Below are positions 17,790-25,571 of a stretch of DNA of 64,000 nt, piece by piece. The translations under genes were made by a program, and so were the position numbers. Source of the stretch: Viridibacterium curvum (lineage in GTDB: Bacteria > Pseudomonadota > Gammaproteobacteria > Burkholderiales > Rhodocyclaceae); assembly GCF_039544165.1 (NCBI RefSeq), contig NZ_BAABLD010000008.1, forward strand, positions 186,001-250,000. The letters run 5' to 3'. Each line of letters opens with the position of its first letter. Positions within the stretch are counted from its first letter, which is position 1. Under the pieces are notes generated by a model. It saw only the letters and a program-made list of their open reading frames with translations. It made no database searches and was not told the DNA's origin.

Positions 17790-19433
17790 TCAATCCTGGT
17801 GGATATCGCGATCCTTGGTTTCGGGCAGGAACAGCGTGCCCACCACAGCCGTAACGAGTGCCACGACGATCGGATACCACAGACCGTAATACACATCGCC
17901 GGTCGCCGCCACCATCGCGAAGGCCGTCGTCGGCAGGAAGCCACCGAACCAGCCGTTACCGATGTGATACGGCAGTGACATGGACGTGTAGCGGATGCGC
18001 GTCGGGAACAGCTCGACCAGCCAGGCGGCAATCGGGCCATACACCATGGTCACGTAAATCACGAGCACCGTCAGCAGCAGCCAGACCGTGAACTTGTCGA
18101 TCTTCGCCGGGTCGGCCTTGTCCGGGTAACCGGCTTCCTTCAACGCAGCACCAAGCTCCTTGTTGAAGGCCTCGCCCTTGGCCTTGGCATCATCCTTCGA
18201 CAGGCCGGCACCTTCGTAGCTGGCAATGACCTTTTCGCCGACCTTGATCTGCGCCACCGTGCCAGCCGGGGCTGCGACGTTGGTGTAGTTCACCGAACGA
18301 CGTGCCAGCGCACCCTTGGCAATATCGCAAGAGCCCGTGAACTTCGCCGTACCCACCGGGTTGAACTGGAAGGCACATGCAGCAGGATCAGCCACCACGG
18401 TCACCGGCGCGGTCGCCTGAGCCTTGGCCAGATCAGGGTTACCTGCACCGGCGATTGCCTTGAAGATCGGGAAGTAGGTCAGCGCTGCGATCAGGCAGCC
18501 TGCCATGATGATGGGCTTGCGACCGATCTTGTCCGACAGCGTGCCGAAGAAGATGAAGAACGGCGTACCCGCCAACAACGCCGCAGCGATCAGCAGGTTG
18601 GCCGTTGTGCCATCGATCTTGAGCGTCTGCGTGAGGAAGAACAGCGCATAGAACTGGCCCGTGTACCAGACAACAGCCTGACCAGCAGTAGCCCCGAACA
18701 GCGACAGGATGACGACCTTGAGGTTGTCCCAGCGACCGAAGGATTCGGTCAGCGGCGCCTTGGATGCCTTGCCCTCAGCCTTCATGCGCTGGAACACCGG
18801 CGACTCGGATAGCTGCATGCGGATCCACACCGAGATGCCCAGCAGCACGATGGAGAGCAGGAACGGAATGCGCCAACCCCAGGCATCGAACTCTTCGGGC
18901 GATAGCCAGGTACGCACGCCGAGGATCACCAGCAGTGACAGGAACAGCCCCATCGTTGCTGTGGTCTGGATCCAGCTTGTGAAGAAGCCACGCTTGCCGT
19001 GCGGCGCATGTTCGGCCACATAAGTGGCCGCACCACCGTACTCGCCGCCCAGCGCCAAGCCTTGCAGCAAGCGCAGACCGATCAGGATGATCGGCGCCGC
19101 GATGCCGATGGTGGCGTATGACGGCAGCAAGCCGACGATGAAGGTCGACACACCCATGATGAGGATGGTGACAAGGAAGGTGTACTTGCGACCGATCAGG
19201 TCACCGAGGCGACCGAATACGATGGCGCCGAACGGGCGCACCGCAAAGCCCGCTGCAAAAGCCAGCAGAGCGAAGATGAAGCCGGTCGTCTCATTGACGC
19301 CCGAGAAGAACTGCTTGGCGATGATGGCTGCCAGCGAGCCGTACAGATAGAAGTCGTACCACTCGAACACCGTGCCGAGCGAAGACGCGAAGATGACTGT
19401 TCGCTCTTCTTTTGTAATGCCTTCCTGAGCCAT
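17790..19433 (-). CDS. MHS-family MFS transporter with large extracytoplasmic insert
   Basis: 547 residues, about 100 more than typical ProP/KgtP/ShiA-like symporters. The start EERTVIFASSLGTVFEWYDFYLYG and GRLGDLIGRKY are MHS-family signatures (metabolite:H+ symport, inner membrane). The extra length is a polar segment at about residues 331-446, after the eighth predicted helix, with two cysteines (ACAF and GSCD) and many Lys/Ala residues. It should face the periplasm if the MFS topology holds. Substrate unknown; relatives carry shikimate, alpha-ketoglutarate, proline or dicarboxylates. It has its own terminator. Confidence 0.88.
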   Translation of the reverse strand: MAQEGITKEERTVIFASSLGTVFEWYDFYLYGSLAAIIAKQFFSGVNETTGFIFALLAFAAGFAVRPFGAIVFGRLGDLIGRKYTFLVTILIMGVSTFIVGLLPSYATIGIAAPIILIGLRLLQGLALGGEYGGAATYVAEHAPHGKRGFFTSWIQTTATMGLFLSLLVILGVRTWLSPEEFDAWGWRIPFLLSIVLLGISVWIRMQLSESPVFQRMKAEGKASKAPLTESFGRWDNLKVVILSLFGATAGQAVVWYTGQFYALFFLTQTLKIDGTTANLLIAAALLAGTPFFIFFGTLSDKIGRKPIIMAGCLIAALTYFPIFKAIAGAGNPDLAKAQATAPVTVVADPAACAFQFNPVGTAKFTGSCDIAKGALARRSVNYTNVAAPAGTVAQIKVGEKVIASYEGAGLSKDDAKAKGEAFNKELGAALKEAGYPDKADPAKIDKFTVWLLLTVLVIYVTMVYGPIAAWLVELFPTRIRYTSMSLPYHIGNGWFGGFLPTTAFAMVAATGDVYYGLWYPIVVALVTAVVGTLFLPETKDRDIHQD

Positions 19434-19608
19434 GAATATCTCCTCCTTGTTGGTGGGCCATGCCTGCGTACGATCACACCCGCATCGCTACGTGCCAGCA
19501 GCCTAGGAGCCAAGCCTTACTGCCAACTTACGCAGCCTGCATGCGCTGCAGCATTCGCGAACCCGCGAATCAATTGGTGCTGCGCAGCAGATTGCGTCGG
19601 AGGGCGGC

Positions 19609-19636
19609 TGGAAGGCTCGCCGCCAAGCCCTATAAT
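19609..19636 (+). promoter_or_regulatory. Candidate sigma-70 promoter for the ferredoxin operon
   Basis: A perfect TATAAT lies at 19631-19636, 20-32 bases before the two candidate ATGs of the ferredoxin gene. The -35 region (TGGAAG at 19609-19614, 16-base gap) is poor. The divergent transporter begins at 19433, so a plus-strand promoter is needed here. Confidence 0.5.
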
Positions 19637-19655
19637 GCTGCGGTTAAATTCACTT

Positions 19656-19979
19656 ATGGCGCTGCACATGGAACCCTACTTCAAGCACCACGTCTTCTTC
19701 TGCTGCAACCAGCGCGAAGCCCCCGACTCCTGCTGCAACAACCATGGCGCCAGCCGTCTGCAGGCGTACGCCAAGGACCGCATCGCCAAGCTCGGTCTCA
19801 AGGGCCAGGGCAAGGTGCGCATCAACAAGGCCGGCTGCCTCGACCGCTGCGACGACGGTCCCGTGCTGGTCGTCTACCCGGAAGGCACCTGGTACACCTT
19901 CGTGGACGAGTCCGACATCGATGAAATCATCAGCGAGCACATCCAGAACGGCCGCATCGTTGAGCGCCTGAAGGTATGA
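19656..19979 (+). CDS. (2Fe-2S) thioredoxin-like ferredoxin
   Basis: About 104-108 residues, resembling the Shethna/Aquifex-type thioredoxin-like ferredoxins: HHVFFCCNQR and SCCNN near the start, then KAGCLDRCDDGPVLVVYPEG carrying the second pair of cluster cysteines. An electron-transfer role is inferred. ATGs at 19656 (MALHMEP) and 19668 (MEPYFKHH) are both possible; the second gives the usual length. The stop overlaps the following hydrolase ATG (ATGA), so the two are coupled. Confidence 0.88.
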   Translation: MALHMEPYFKHHVFFCCNQREAPDSCCNNHGASRLQAYAKDRIAKLGLKGQGKVRINKAGCLDRCDDGPVLVVYPEGTWYTFVDESDIDEIISEHIQNGRIVERLKV

Positions 19980-20626
19980 ACGCCCCTGCCGGCCCTACGC
20001 TGGTCGACGGCCCCGTCGGCCCCATCGAAGTCCTCATCGACCAGCCCGACAGCGTGCGGGGCATCGCGCTGGTGGCCCACCCGCACCCGCTGTTCGGTGG
20101 CGCCAATACCAACAAGGTGGCCTATACGCTGGCACGTACGCTTCGCGATCTGGGCTACTGCGCGCTGCGCCCCAACTTCCGCGGTGTCGGCAAGACAGCC
20201 GGTACACACGACCAGGGTCAGGGCGAAACCGACGACATGCTGGCCGTGCTCGACTGGGCTCGCCGCAACTGGCCTGACGCCGCAGGCACCACGGTGCTGG
20301 CCGGATTCTCGTTCGGTGCCTATGTGCAGACCCGCGTAGCCCACCGCCTCGCCGACGCCGGCACACCCGTCAAACGCATGATCCTCGTCGGCACAGCTGC
20401 CGGTCATGTCGAAGGTGCACGCCAGTACGACACCGCCGCCGTCGGCCCCGACACCCTGGTCATCCACGGCTCGAAGGACGAGACCGTGCCGCTGCAGAAC
20501 GTGCTGGCCTGGGCCGAGCCGCTGGAGGTGCCCGTCGTCGTAGTGCCCGGTGCCGACCACTTCTTCCATGCCCGCCTGCACATCATCCGCGACATCATCA
20601 ACCGCGCATCCTGCGAATGCGCCTGA
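19976..20626 (+). CDS. Alpha/beta hydrolase of the CocE/YfhR-like short type
   Basis: 216 residues with the alpha/beta-hydrolase nucleophile elbow GFSFGA (S112), PHPLFGG and RPNFRGVGKT in the N-terminal half, acid residue in HGSKDETVP, and His in GADHFFH. This short family in proteobacteria is annotated only as hydrolase; substrate unknown. Coupled to the ferredoxin gene by an ATGA overlap and followed 13 bases later by a GST gene. Confidence 0.87.
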   Translation: MNAPAGPTLVDGPVGPIEVLIDQPDSVRGIALVAHPHPLFGGANTNKVAYTLARTLRDLGYCALRPNFRGVGKTAGTHDQGQGETDDMLAVLDWARRNWPDAAGTTVLAGFSFGAYVQTRVAHRLADAGTPVKRMILVGTAAGHVEGARQYDTAAVGPDTLVIHGSKDETVPLQNVLAWAEPLEVPVVVVPGADHFFHARLHIIRDIINRASCECA

Positions 20627-20639
20627 GAGGACGGCTACC

Positions 20640-21248
20640 ATGAAGCTCATCGGTTCCTACACCAGCCCCTATGTGCGCAAGGTGCGCATCGCGCTCATCG
20701 AGAAGGGACTGGAAGCGGAGTTCATCAACGATCCGCCATGGGAGCTCAGCACGCACGTGCCCGACTTCAACCCGCTGGGCAAGGTGCCCGCGCTGGTGAC
20801 CGACGCCGGTGACGTGCTGTTCGACTCCAACATCCTGCTCGAATACCTCGAACTGCAGGGCGGCGCTGTGCCGCTCTTTCCGGCAGACAAGCGCGATGCG
20901 CTGGTCGTGCGCCAGCTCGCGACGCTGGCCGACGGCGTCTGCGATGCCGGCGTAGCCATCGTCCTCGAAGGCCGCCGCCCCGCAGACAAGCAGGTGCCGG
21001 ACTGGATCGCGCGCCAACAGGGCAAGATAGAACGCGGCCTCACTGCGCTGGAGCGCCAGGCCACGGGCCGCGAATTCCTTTTCGGCAATTCCCTGACTGC
21101 CGCAGACGTCGCCACGGGCTGCATGCTGCTGTGGCTGGACTTCCGCCTCCCGACGTTCGACTGGCGCAGCAAGCACCCCGCCCTCGTCGCACTGACCACA
21201 CGCCTGTCGGCACGCGACAGCTTTTCACAGACCATCCCGAAAGCCTGA
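20640..21248 (+). CDS. Glutathione S-transferase family protein
   Basis: 202 residues. The N-terminal thioredoxin-like domain has TSPYVRKVRIA (active-site Ser8-type) and the cis-proline motif GKVPALV, followed by DSNILLEYLE. The C-terminal helical domain has LTAADVATGCML. The start at 20640 follows GAGAGG. It conjugates or reduces electrophiles with glutathione; specific substrate unknown. The next gene begins one base after its stop. Confidence 0.9.
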   Translation: MKLIGSYTSPYVRKVRIALIEKGLEAEFINDPPWELSTHVPDFNPLGKVPALVTDAGDVLFDSNILLEYLELQGGAVPLFPADKRDALVVRQLATLADGVCDAGVAIVLEGRRPADKQVPDWIARQQGKIERGLTALERQATGREFLFGNSLTAADVATGCMLLWLDFRLPTFDWRSKHPALVALTTRLSARDSFSQTIPKA

Positions 21249-21249
21249 G

Positions 21250-21801
21250 ATGAGATATCTGCTCCTGGGTCTCGTCGCCCTGCTGTGCCTGCAACTGCCG
21301 GCCCACGCTGACGAACTGACCGCCGAAAAACGCGCCGACATCCGCAAGATGATGGAAGCCTCCGGCTCTGCCCGCATCGGCCAGCAGATGGGTCGCCTCG
21401 CACAACAGGCCCTGCGCCAGTCGATGCGCAACTGCACCAACTGCACGCCGCGTACTTTCGAAATTCTCGACAAGGAAGTCGACAAGCTCTTTGTCACCCG
21501 CTCGCTCGCCAAAGGCGAGCTGGTCGACCGCATGGTCGAGGTCTATCACAAGCATTTCTCGGCCGCCGAAGTGCGCGAGCTGCTGGCCTTCTACACCTCC
21601 CCGCTCGGCAAGCGCGTCTCGGCCGTCACGCCGCAGATCGCGCAGGAGAGCCTGGCGCTTGGTCAGGAATGGGGACGCGGCCTGATGGACGAACTGCAGA
21701 AGAACTTCCGCGCCTCGCTGGCGGCCGCCAAGCTGCCCTATCCCGAAGTCAACGCCGCCATGCCGCCGCCTGCCGTGGGTGCGCCGCGCCAGGTGCCCTG
21801 A
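21250..21801 (+). CDS. Exported DUF2059 domain protein
   Basis: 183 residues with a signal peptide (MRYLLLGLVALLCLQLPAHA, cleavage after about 20) followed by a helical DUF2059 domain (about 60-150; FSAAEVRELLAFYTSPLGK is its core). Two cysteines in RNCTNCTP could form a disulfide or bind a metal. Periplasmic and of unknown function. It is tightly packed after the GST gene. Confidence 0.85.
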   Translation: MRYLLLGLVALLCLQLPAHADELTAEKRADIRKMMEASGSARIGQQMGRLAQQALRQSMRNCTNCTPRTFEILDKEVDKLFVTRSLAKGELVDRMVEVYHKHFSAAEVRELLAFYTSPLGKRVSAVTPQIAQESLALGQEWGRGLMDELQKNFRASLAAAKLPYPEVNAAMPPPAVGAPRQVP

Positions 21802-21810
21802 GCGCTGGCA

Positions 21811-22152
21811 ATGCAGCCCAACTCCGTCCTGCTGGTCGTCTGCAACACGCCTGACGCCGACACCGCGCGCAAGATCGCCAGTGCGCTGGTCGAGCGCCGG
21901 CTCGCCGCCTGCGTCAACATCCTAGCCCCCTGCCAGTCGGTGTATCGCTGGCAGGGAGAGGTCGAAGACAGCAGCGAAGTCCCATTGCTGATCAAGACCA
22001 CCACTGCGCGCTACGGCGCACTGGAAGCCGCCATCTGCGCACTGCACCCCTACGAAGTACCGGAGATCATTGCCCTGCCCGTGTCGCATGGCCTGCCGGA
22101 CTACATGAGCTGGGTGCTGGCGGAAACTTCTCACCACGAAGCGGGTCACTGA
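21811..22152 (+). CDS. cutA: Divalent-cation tolerance protein CutA
   Basis: 113 residues, trimeric CutA1 family: LVVCNTPDADTARKIA, LVERRLAACVNI, YRWQGEVEDSSEV and HPYEVPEI are all present. It is linked genetically to copper tolerance in E. coli, though its biochemical role is unsettled. It immediately precedes dsbD, the same cutA-dsbD order found in E. coli and many proteobacteria, which supports the identification of both. Confidence 0.95.
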   Translation: MQPNSVLLVVCNTPDADTARKIASALVERRLAACVNILAPCQSVYRWQGEVEDSSEVPLLIKTTTARYGALEAAICALHPYEVPEIIALPVSHGLPDYMSWVLAETSHHEAGH

Positions 22153-22177
22153 ACGACCCCGACCCATCCTGCCCGCC

Positions 22178-23980
22178 ATGTACTGTCCGCCGTTACGACG
22201 CGCCCGCGTCGCATTCGTCTCCCTGCTTGCCTGCATCCTCGGTTTCGCCCTCCCCGTCGCTCACGCGGTAGAGGAGCCCCTGCCGCCCGATCAGGCCTTC
22301 CGCATGCAGGCGACGCTGCAGGCCGATGAGACGGCCAGCCTGCGCTTCACGGTGGCGCCGGGTTACTACCTGTACCTCAACAAGTTCCAGTTCCGTGGCG
22401 AAGATGGCCTGCAGCTGACAGGCGCGCCCCGCTACCCGCAAGGCGAGGCGCACGAAGACCGCTTCTTCGGCCGCCAGACCATCTTCCGCGAACAGTTCGA
22501 CGTGAACGTGCCAGTGCGCATCGACGGCAAATCGCCGCGTCTTGTGGCCACGGTGCAAGGCTGTTCGGAAGCACTGGGCGTCTGCTACCCCCCCACCGAC
22601 ATCGCCGTTGAGCTGGCGCTGTTCAGCAAGGCGCCGACCAGTACCGGCGGCCTGATGCCGGGGCTTGAGCGACCGGCGACAGGCATGATGGACACACCTG
22701 GCGCCAGCCTGCAGACGCCGCCCGCCGTAATCGTGGATGACGAAGAAAGCGGCCGCCTCGGCCGCCTGCTGAGTGCCGGCTCACTGCTGCCCATCGTACT
22801 GGCCTTCTTCGGCCTCGGCCTGCTGCTGGCTTTCACGCCCTGCGTGCTGCCAATGGTGCCCATCCTGTCGAGCATCATCGTCGGCAAGGCCGACAACATC
22901 GACCGCCTGCGCGCCCTTAAGCTCAGCACAGCCTACGTGCTGGGCATGGCCATCACCTATGCACTGGCTGGCGTGCTGGCTGGGCTCAGCGGCGCCTCGC
23001 TGGCGCTGTGGCTGCAGAACATCTGGGTGCTCGGCGCTTTCGCGCTGGTCTTCGTGCTGCTGGCTCTGCCCATGTTCGGTTTGTTCGAACTGCAGATGCC
23101 TGCCGCGCTGCAAAGCCGGTTGGCCAGCGTCGCCAATCGCCAGCAAGGCTCGCTGCCCGGCGTCACCCTGATGGGAGCTGTGTCGGCCCTCATCGTCGGC
23201 CCCTGCATGACCGCCCCGCTGGCCGCCGCCCTGCTGTCCATTGCGCAGACCGGCAATGCCACCGTCGGCGGCGTGGCCCTGTTCGCCATGGCGCTCGGCA
23301 TGGGCGTGCCGCTGATTGTGGTCGGCGTCATGGCGCGCCATTGGCTGCCCAAGCCCGGTCCGTGGATGGATCTGGTCAAGGGCTTCTTCGGCTGGCTGTT
23401 GCTGGCTACCGCGCTGTGGCTCCTCTACCCCGTGCTGCCGCCCAGACTGCTTTGGCTCTGCGTTGCCGCGCTGCTGGCCTTGCCGGCCATACTGCTCTTG
23501 CGGCGCAGCCACACGGCGGCCCTGGCTGCTCGACGCCGCCTGCGGATCGCCAGCGCGCTTTTCGGGCTGGCTGCCGCCAGCACCGTGGTGTTCGCGGTCT
23601 GGCAATCGCGCCTGCAGGCCGAACAAGTCGGCCCCAGCTTCGCGACCGTGCAAACACTGGACGAGCTGCAGGCCCGCCTCGCCGCAGCGCCCGGCCCAGT
23701 GATGCTCGATGTCTATGCCGACTGGTGCGTGTCGTGTCGCGAACTGGAGCACTACACCTTCCGCGACCCGGCGGTCGCGCATCGGCTCAGCGGCTTCACC
23801 CTGCTGCGTGCTGACGTCACGCAGAACAACGAAGAAAACCGCGCGCTGCTCAAGGCCTTCCAGCTGCATGCGCCGCCGGCCATGCTGTTCTTCCGCAACG
23901 GGCAGCTCAATACGCGCGTTGTCGGCTTCCGCGACGCAAAGGCATTGCTGTCGGTGCTGGATCGCCAGCTCGAACGCTGA
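22178..23980 (+). CDS. dsbD: Thiol:disulfide interchange protein DsbD
   Basis: 600 residues. Signal peptide (about 1-30), periplasmic alpha domain with a cysteine pair (C129, C136), a membrane domain of eight helices with the redox cysteines in FTPCVLPM and VGPCMTAPL, and a C-terminal thioredoxin domain with YADWCVSCRELE. It passes electrons from cytoplasmic thioredoxin to periplasmic DsbC/DsbG/CcmG partners. All six essential cysteines are visible. The alpha-domain pair is one residue further apart than in E. coli. Confidence 0.95.
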   Translation: MYCPPLRRARVAFVSLLACILGFALPVAHAVEEPLPPDQAFRMQATLQADETASLRFTVAPGYYLYLNKFQFRGEDGLQLTGAPRYPQGEAHEDRFFGRQTIFREQFDVNVPVRIDGKSPRLVATVQGCSEALGVCYPPTDIAVELALFSKAPTSTGGLMPGLERPATGMMDTPGASLQTPPAVIVDDEESGRLGRLLSAGSLLPIVLAFFGLGLLLAFTPCVLPMVPILSSIIVGKADNIDRLRALKLSTAYVLGMAITYALAGVLAGLSGASLALWLQNIWVLGAFALVFVLLALPMFGLFELQMPAALQSRLASVANRQQGSLPGVTLMGAVSALIVGPCMTAPLAAALLSIAQTGNATVGGVALFAMALGMGVPLIVVGVMARHWLPKPGPWMDLVKGFFGWLLLATALWLLYPVLPPRLLWLCVAALLALPAILLLRRSHTAALAARRRLRIASALFGLAAASTVVFAVWQSRLQAEQVGPSFATVQTLDELQARLAAAPGPVMLDVYADWCVSCRELEHYTFRDPAVAHRLSGFTLLRADVTQNNEENRALLKAFQLHAPPAMLFFRNGQLNTRVVGFRDAKALLSVLDRQLER

Positions 23981-23990
23981 GACCCTGACC

Positions 23991-24344
23991 ATGATCGAAC
24001 GCTACAACCCCGGCCCGCGTTACTCCGACGCCACGCTGTTCAACGGCGTACTCTATCTCGTCGAAGTACCGGCGACGACCGAAGGCGACATCCGCAGCCA
24101 GACGAAGAGCATGCTCGATGCGCTGGAGAGCACGCTGGCGCTGGCGGGCACGCGCCGCGACCGGCTGCTGATGGCCACTATCTACCTCGTCGACATGGCC
24201 GACTACGCCGGCATGAACGAGGTATGGGAGGCCTGGCTGGCGCCGGGCACCGCCCCCGCACGCGCCTGTGTGCAGGTCGCGGGTCTGGCTCAGCCTGGCT
24301 GGCGGGTGGAAATCGCCGTCACCGCCGCTTACGGGCTGGACTGA
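23991..24344 (+). CDS. RidA/YjgF family protein
   Basis: 117 residues of the Rid superfamily (ERYNPGPRYSDATLFNGVLYL, then PARACVQVAGLAQPGWRVEIAVTA). RidA proteins hydrolyse reactive enamine/imine intermediates from PLP enzymes; the Arg in the PARACVQV region is the catalytic Arg. It follows dsbD by 10 bases and ends three bases before the convergent phzF stop. The exact Rid subgroup cannot be fixed by eye. Confidence 0.85.
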   Translation: MIERYNPGPRYSDATLFNGVLYLVEVPATTEGDIRSQTKSMLDALESTLALAGTRRDRLLMATIYLVDMADYAGMNEVWEAWLAPGTAPARACVQVAGLAQPGWRVEIAVTAAYGLD

Positions 24345-24347
24345 AGC

Positions 24348-25262
24348 TCAGACGAAGAGCGTGCCTTCGCCAATGACGACGGCTGTTCCGCCTACGCGGA
24401 TGGCCGTGATGTGGCCGCCGGCCTTGTCCGCTTCGATGTAGATCTGGCTGGGCCGGCCCATGTCGTAACCCTGCCATACCTCCCAGCGGAAAGCCCCGTC
24501 CGCCGCCGGTTCGCGCGCTGCGAGGTACCCCGCCAGCGCTGCAGCAGCCGCGCCCGTGGCCGGGTCTTCGATGAAGCCGAACGAGGGCGAGAAGACGCGC
24601 ACATGGATGCGGCGTGGCTCGTGAGGGTCGCGCACGAAGACGCACAGCGAGCGCGCCCAGCTCCTGGCTGCCCACATTTGATACGAGCTCATGTCCAGCT
24701 GCAGCTGCGACAGGCTAGCCAGCCGCTCCAGCGGCACGAAATGGAACGGTACGCCGCAGCTCACGGCATCCGGGCCGAAATGACCTTCACTGACGTCTTC
24801 CGGCATCAGGCCAACGATGCCGGCAAGGATCTCGGACGACAGCGAGGGGCCGAACTCCGGCAGGATCGCGGTGGTGAACTGGCAGAAAGCCGGCTCACCG
24901 TTGCGCATTTCGATGCGGATCGGCACATCGCCGATCTTTTCCGAGAAAACGATTTCGTTTACGCCATCCTGCAGCGGAATGAGCTTGCGCGAAGCCAGCA
25001 CGTGCGCTGTGCCGATGGTGGGGTGGCCCGCAAACGGCAACTCGACCGCCGGCGCAAAAATCCGCACCCCGCACTGCGCGCCCTCGCCCGGAGCGCAGAC
25101 GAAAGCCGTCTCGGAAAGGTTGAATTCACAGGCGATGCGCTGCATCTCCTGGTCGGTCAGACAGTCGCCATCGGGGATGACAGCCAGCGGGTTGCCGCTG
25201 AAGGTCTCCCGCGTAAAGACATCCGCGATGAAATATCTGACCGCTTTTTTCTCTGCTTTCAT
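24348..25262 (-). CDS. PhzF family isomerase/epimerase
   Basis: 304 residues with the PhzF fold signatures FTRETFSGNPLAV, NLSETAFV (Glu51, equivalent to the catalytic Glu45 of PhzF), PFAGHPTIGTA and DPATGAAA. The family includes phenazine biosynthesis isomerase and many uncharacterised enzymes. No phenazine genes are nearby, so the substrate is unknown. The ATG at 25262 is chosen because it begins the conserved fold; it is convergent with ridA. Confidence 0.88.
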   Translation of the reverse strand: MKAEKKAVRYFIADVFTRETFSGNPLAVIPDGDCLTDQEMQRIACEFNLSETAFVCAPGEGAQCGVRIFAPAVELPFAGHPTIGTAHVLASRKLIPLQDGVNEIVFSEKIGDVPIRIEMRNGEPAFCQFTTAILPEFGPSLSSEILAGIVGLMPEDVSEGHFGPDAVSCGVPFHFVPLERLASLSQLQLDMSSYQMWAARSWARSLCVFVRDPHEPRRIHVRVFSPSFGFIEDPATGAAAAALAGYLAAREPAADGAFRWEVWQGYDMGRPSQIYIEADKAGGHITAIRVGGTAVVIGEGTLFV

Positions 25263-25571
25263 GTCGCCCGATTGCCTGCTTTTCGATCCGCCCAGCTGCT
25301 GAACACCTGACGCGGTTCTTTCATTCCCACATATGCGGCACCCGGCCACAGCAGCCACTCCCCGGCTGCTCTTCGCGAAGACTTCGCATGCGCATCCAGC
25401 ACCCTCTACGGGGCTCAGGACCTTGCCGTTCAGACATTACCCCAATTCCAGCAAGGTTTTACCGCGCAGCACATGTTTTCACAGATGTGCTGGCAAATGC
25501 TGCACTTGCATCAGTGGCAGCTTAAAATAGACAGCTCCGCTCGATACGAGCCATCCGCCATACGGCCCCGA
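25263..25571. other. Divergent intergenic region phzF / DUF3683 oxidoreductase
   Basis: 309 bases between divergent starts. It must hold at least two promoters, but no well-spaced -35/-10 pair stands out; AT-rich patches occur at 25455-25460 and 25521-25530. No gene, tRNA or strong hairpin was seen. Confidence 0.4.
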
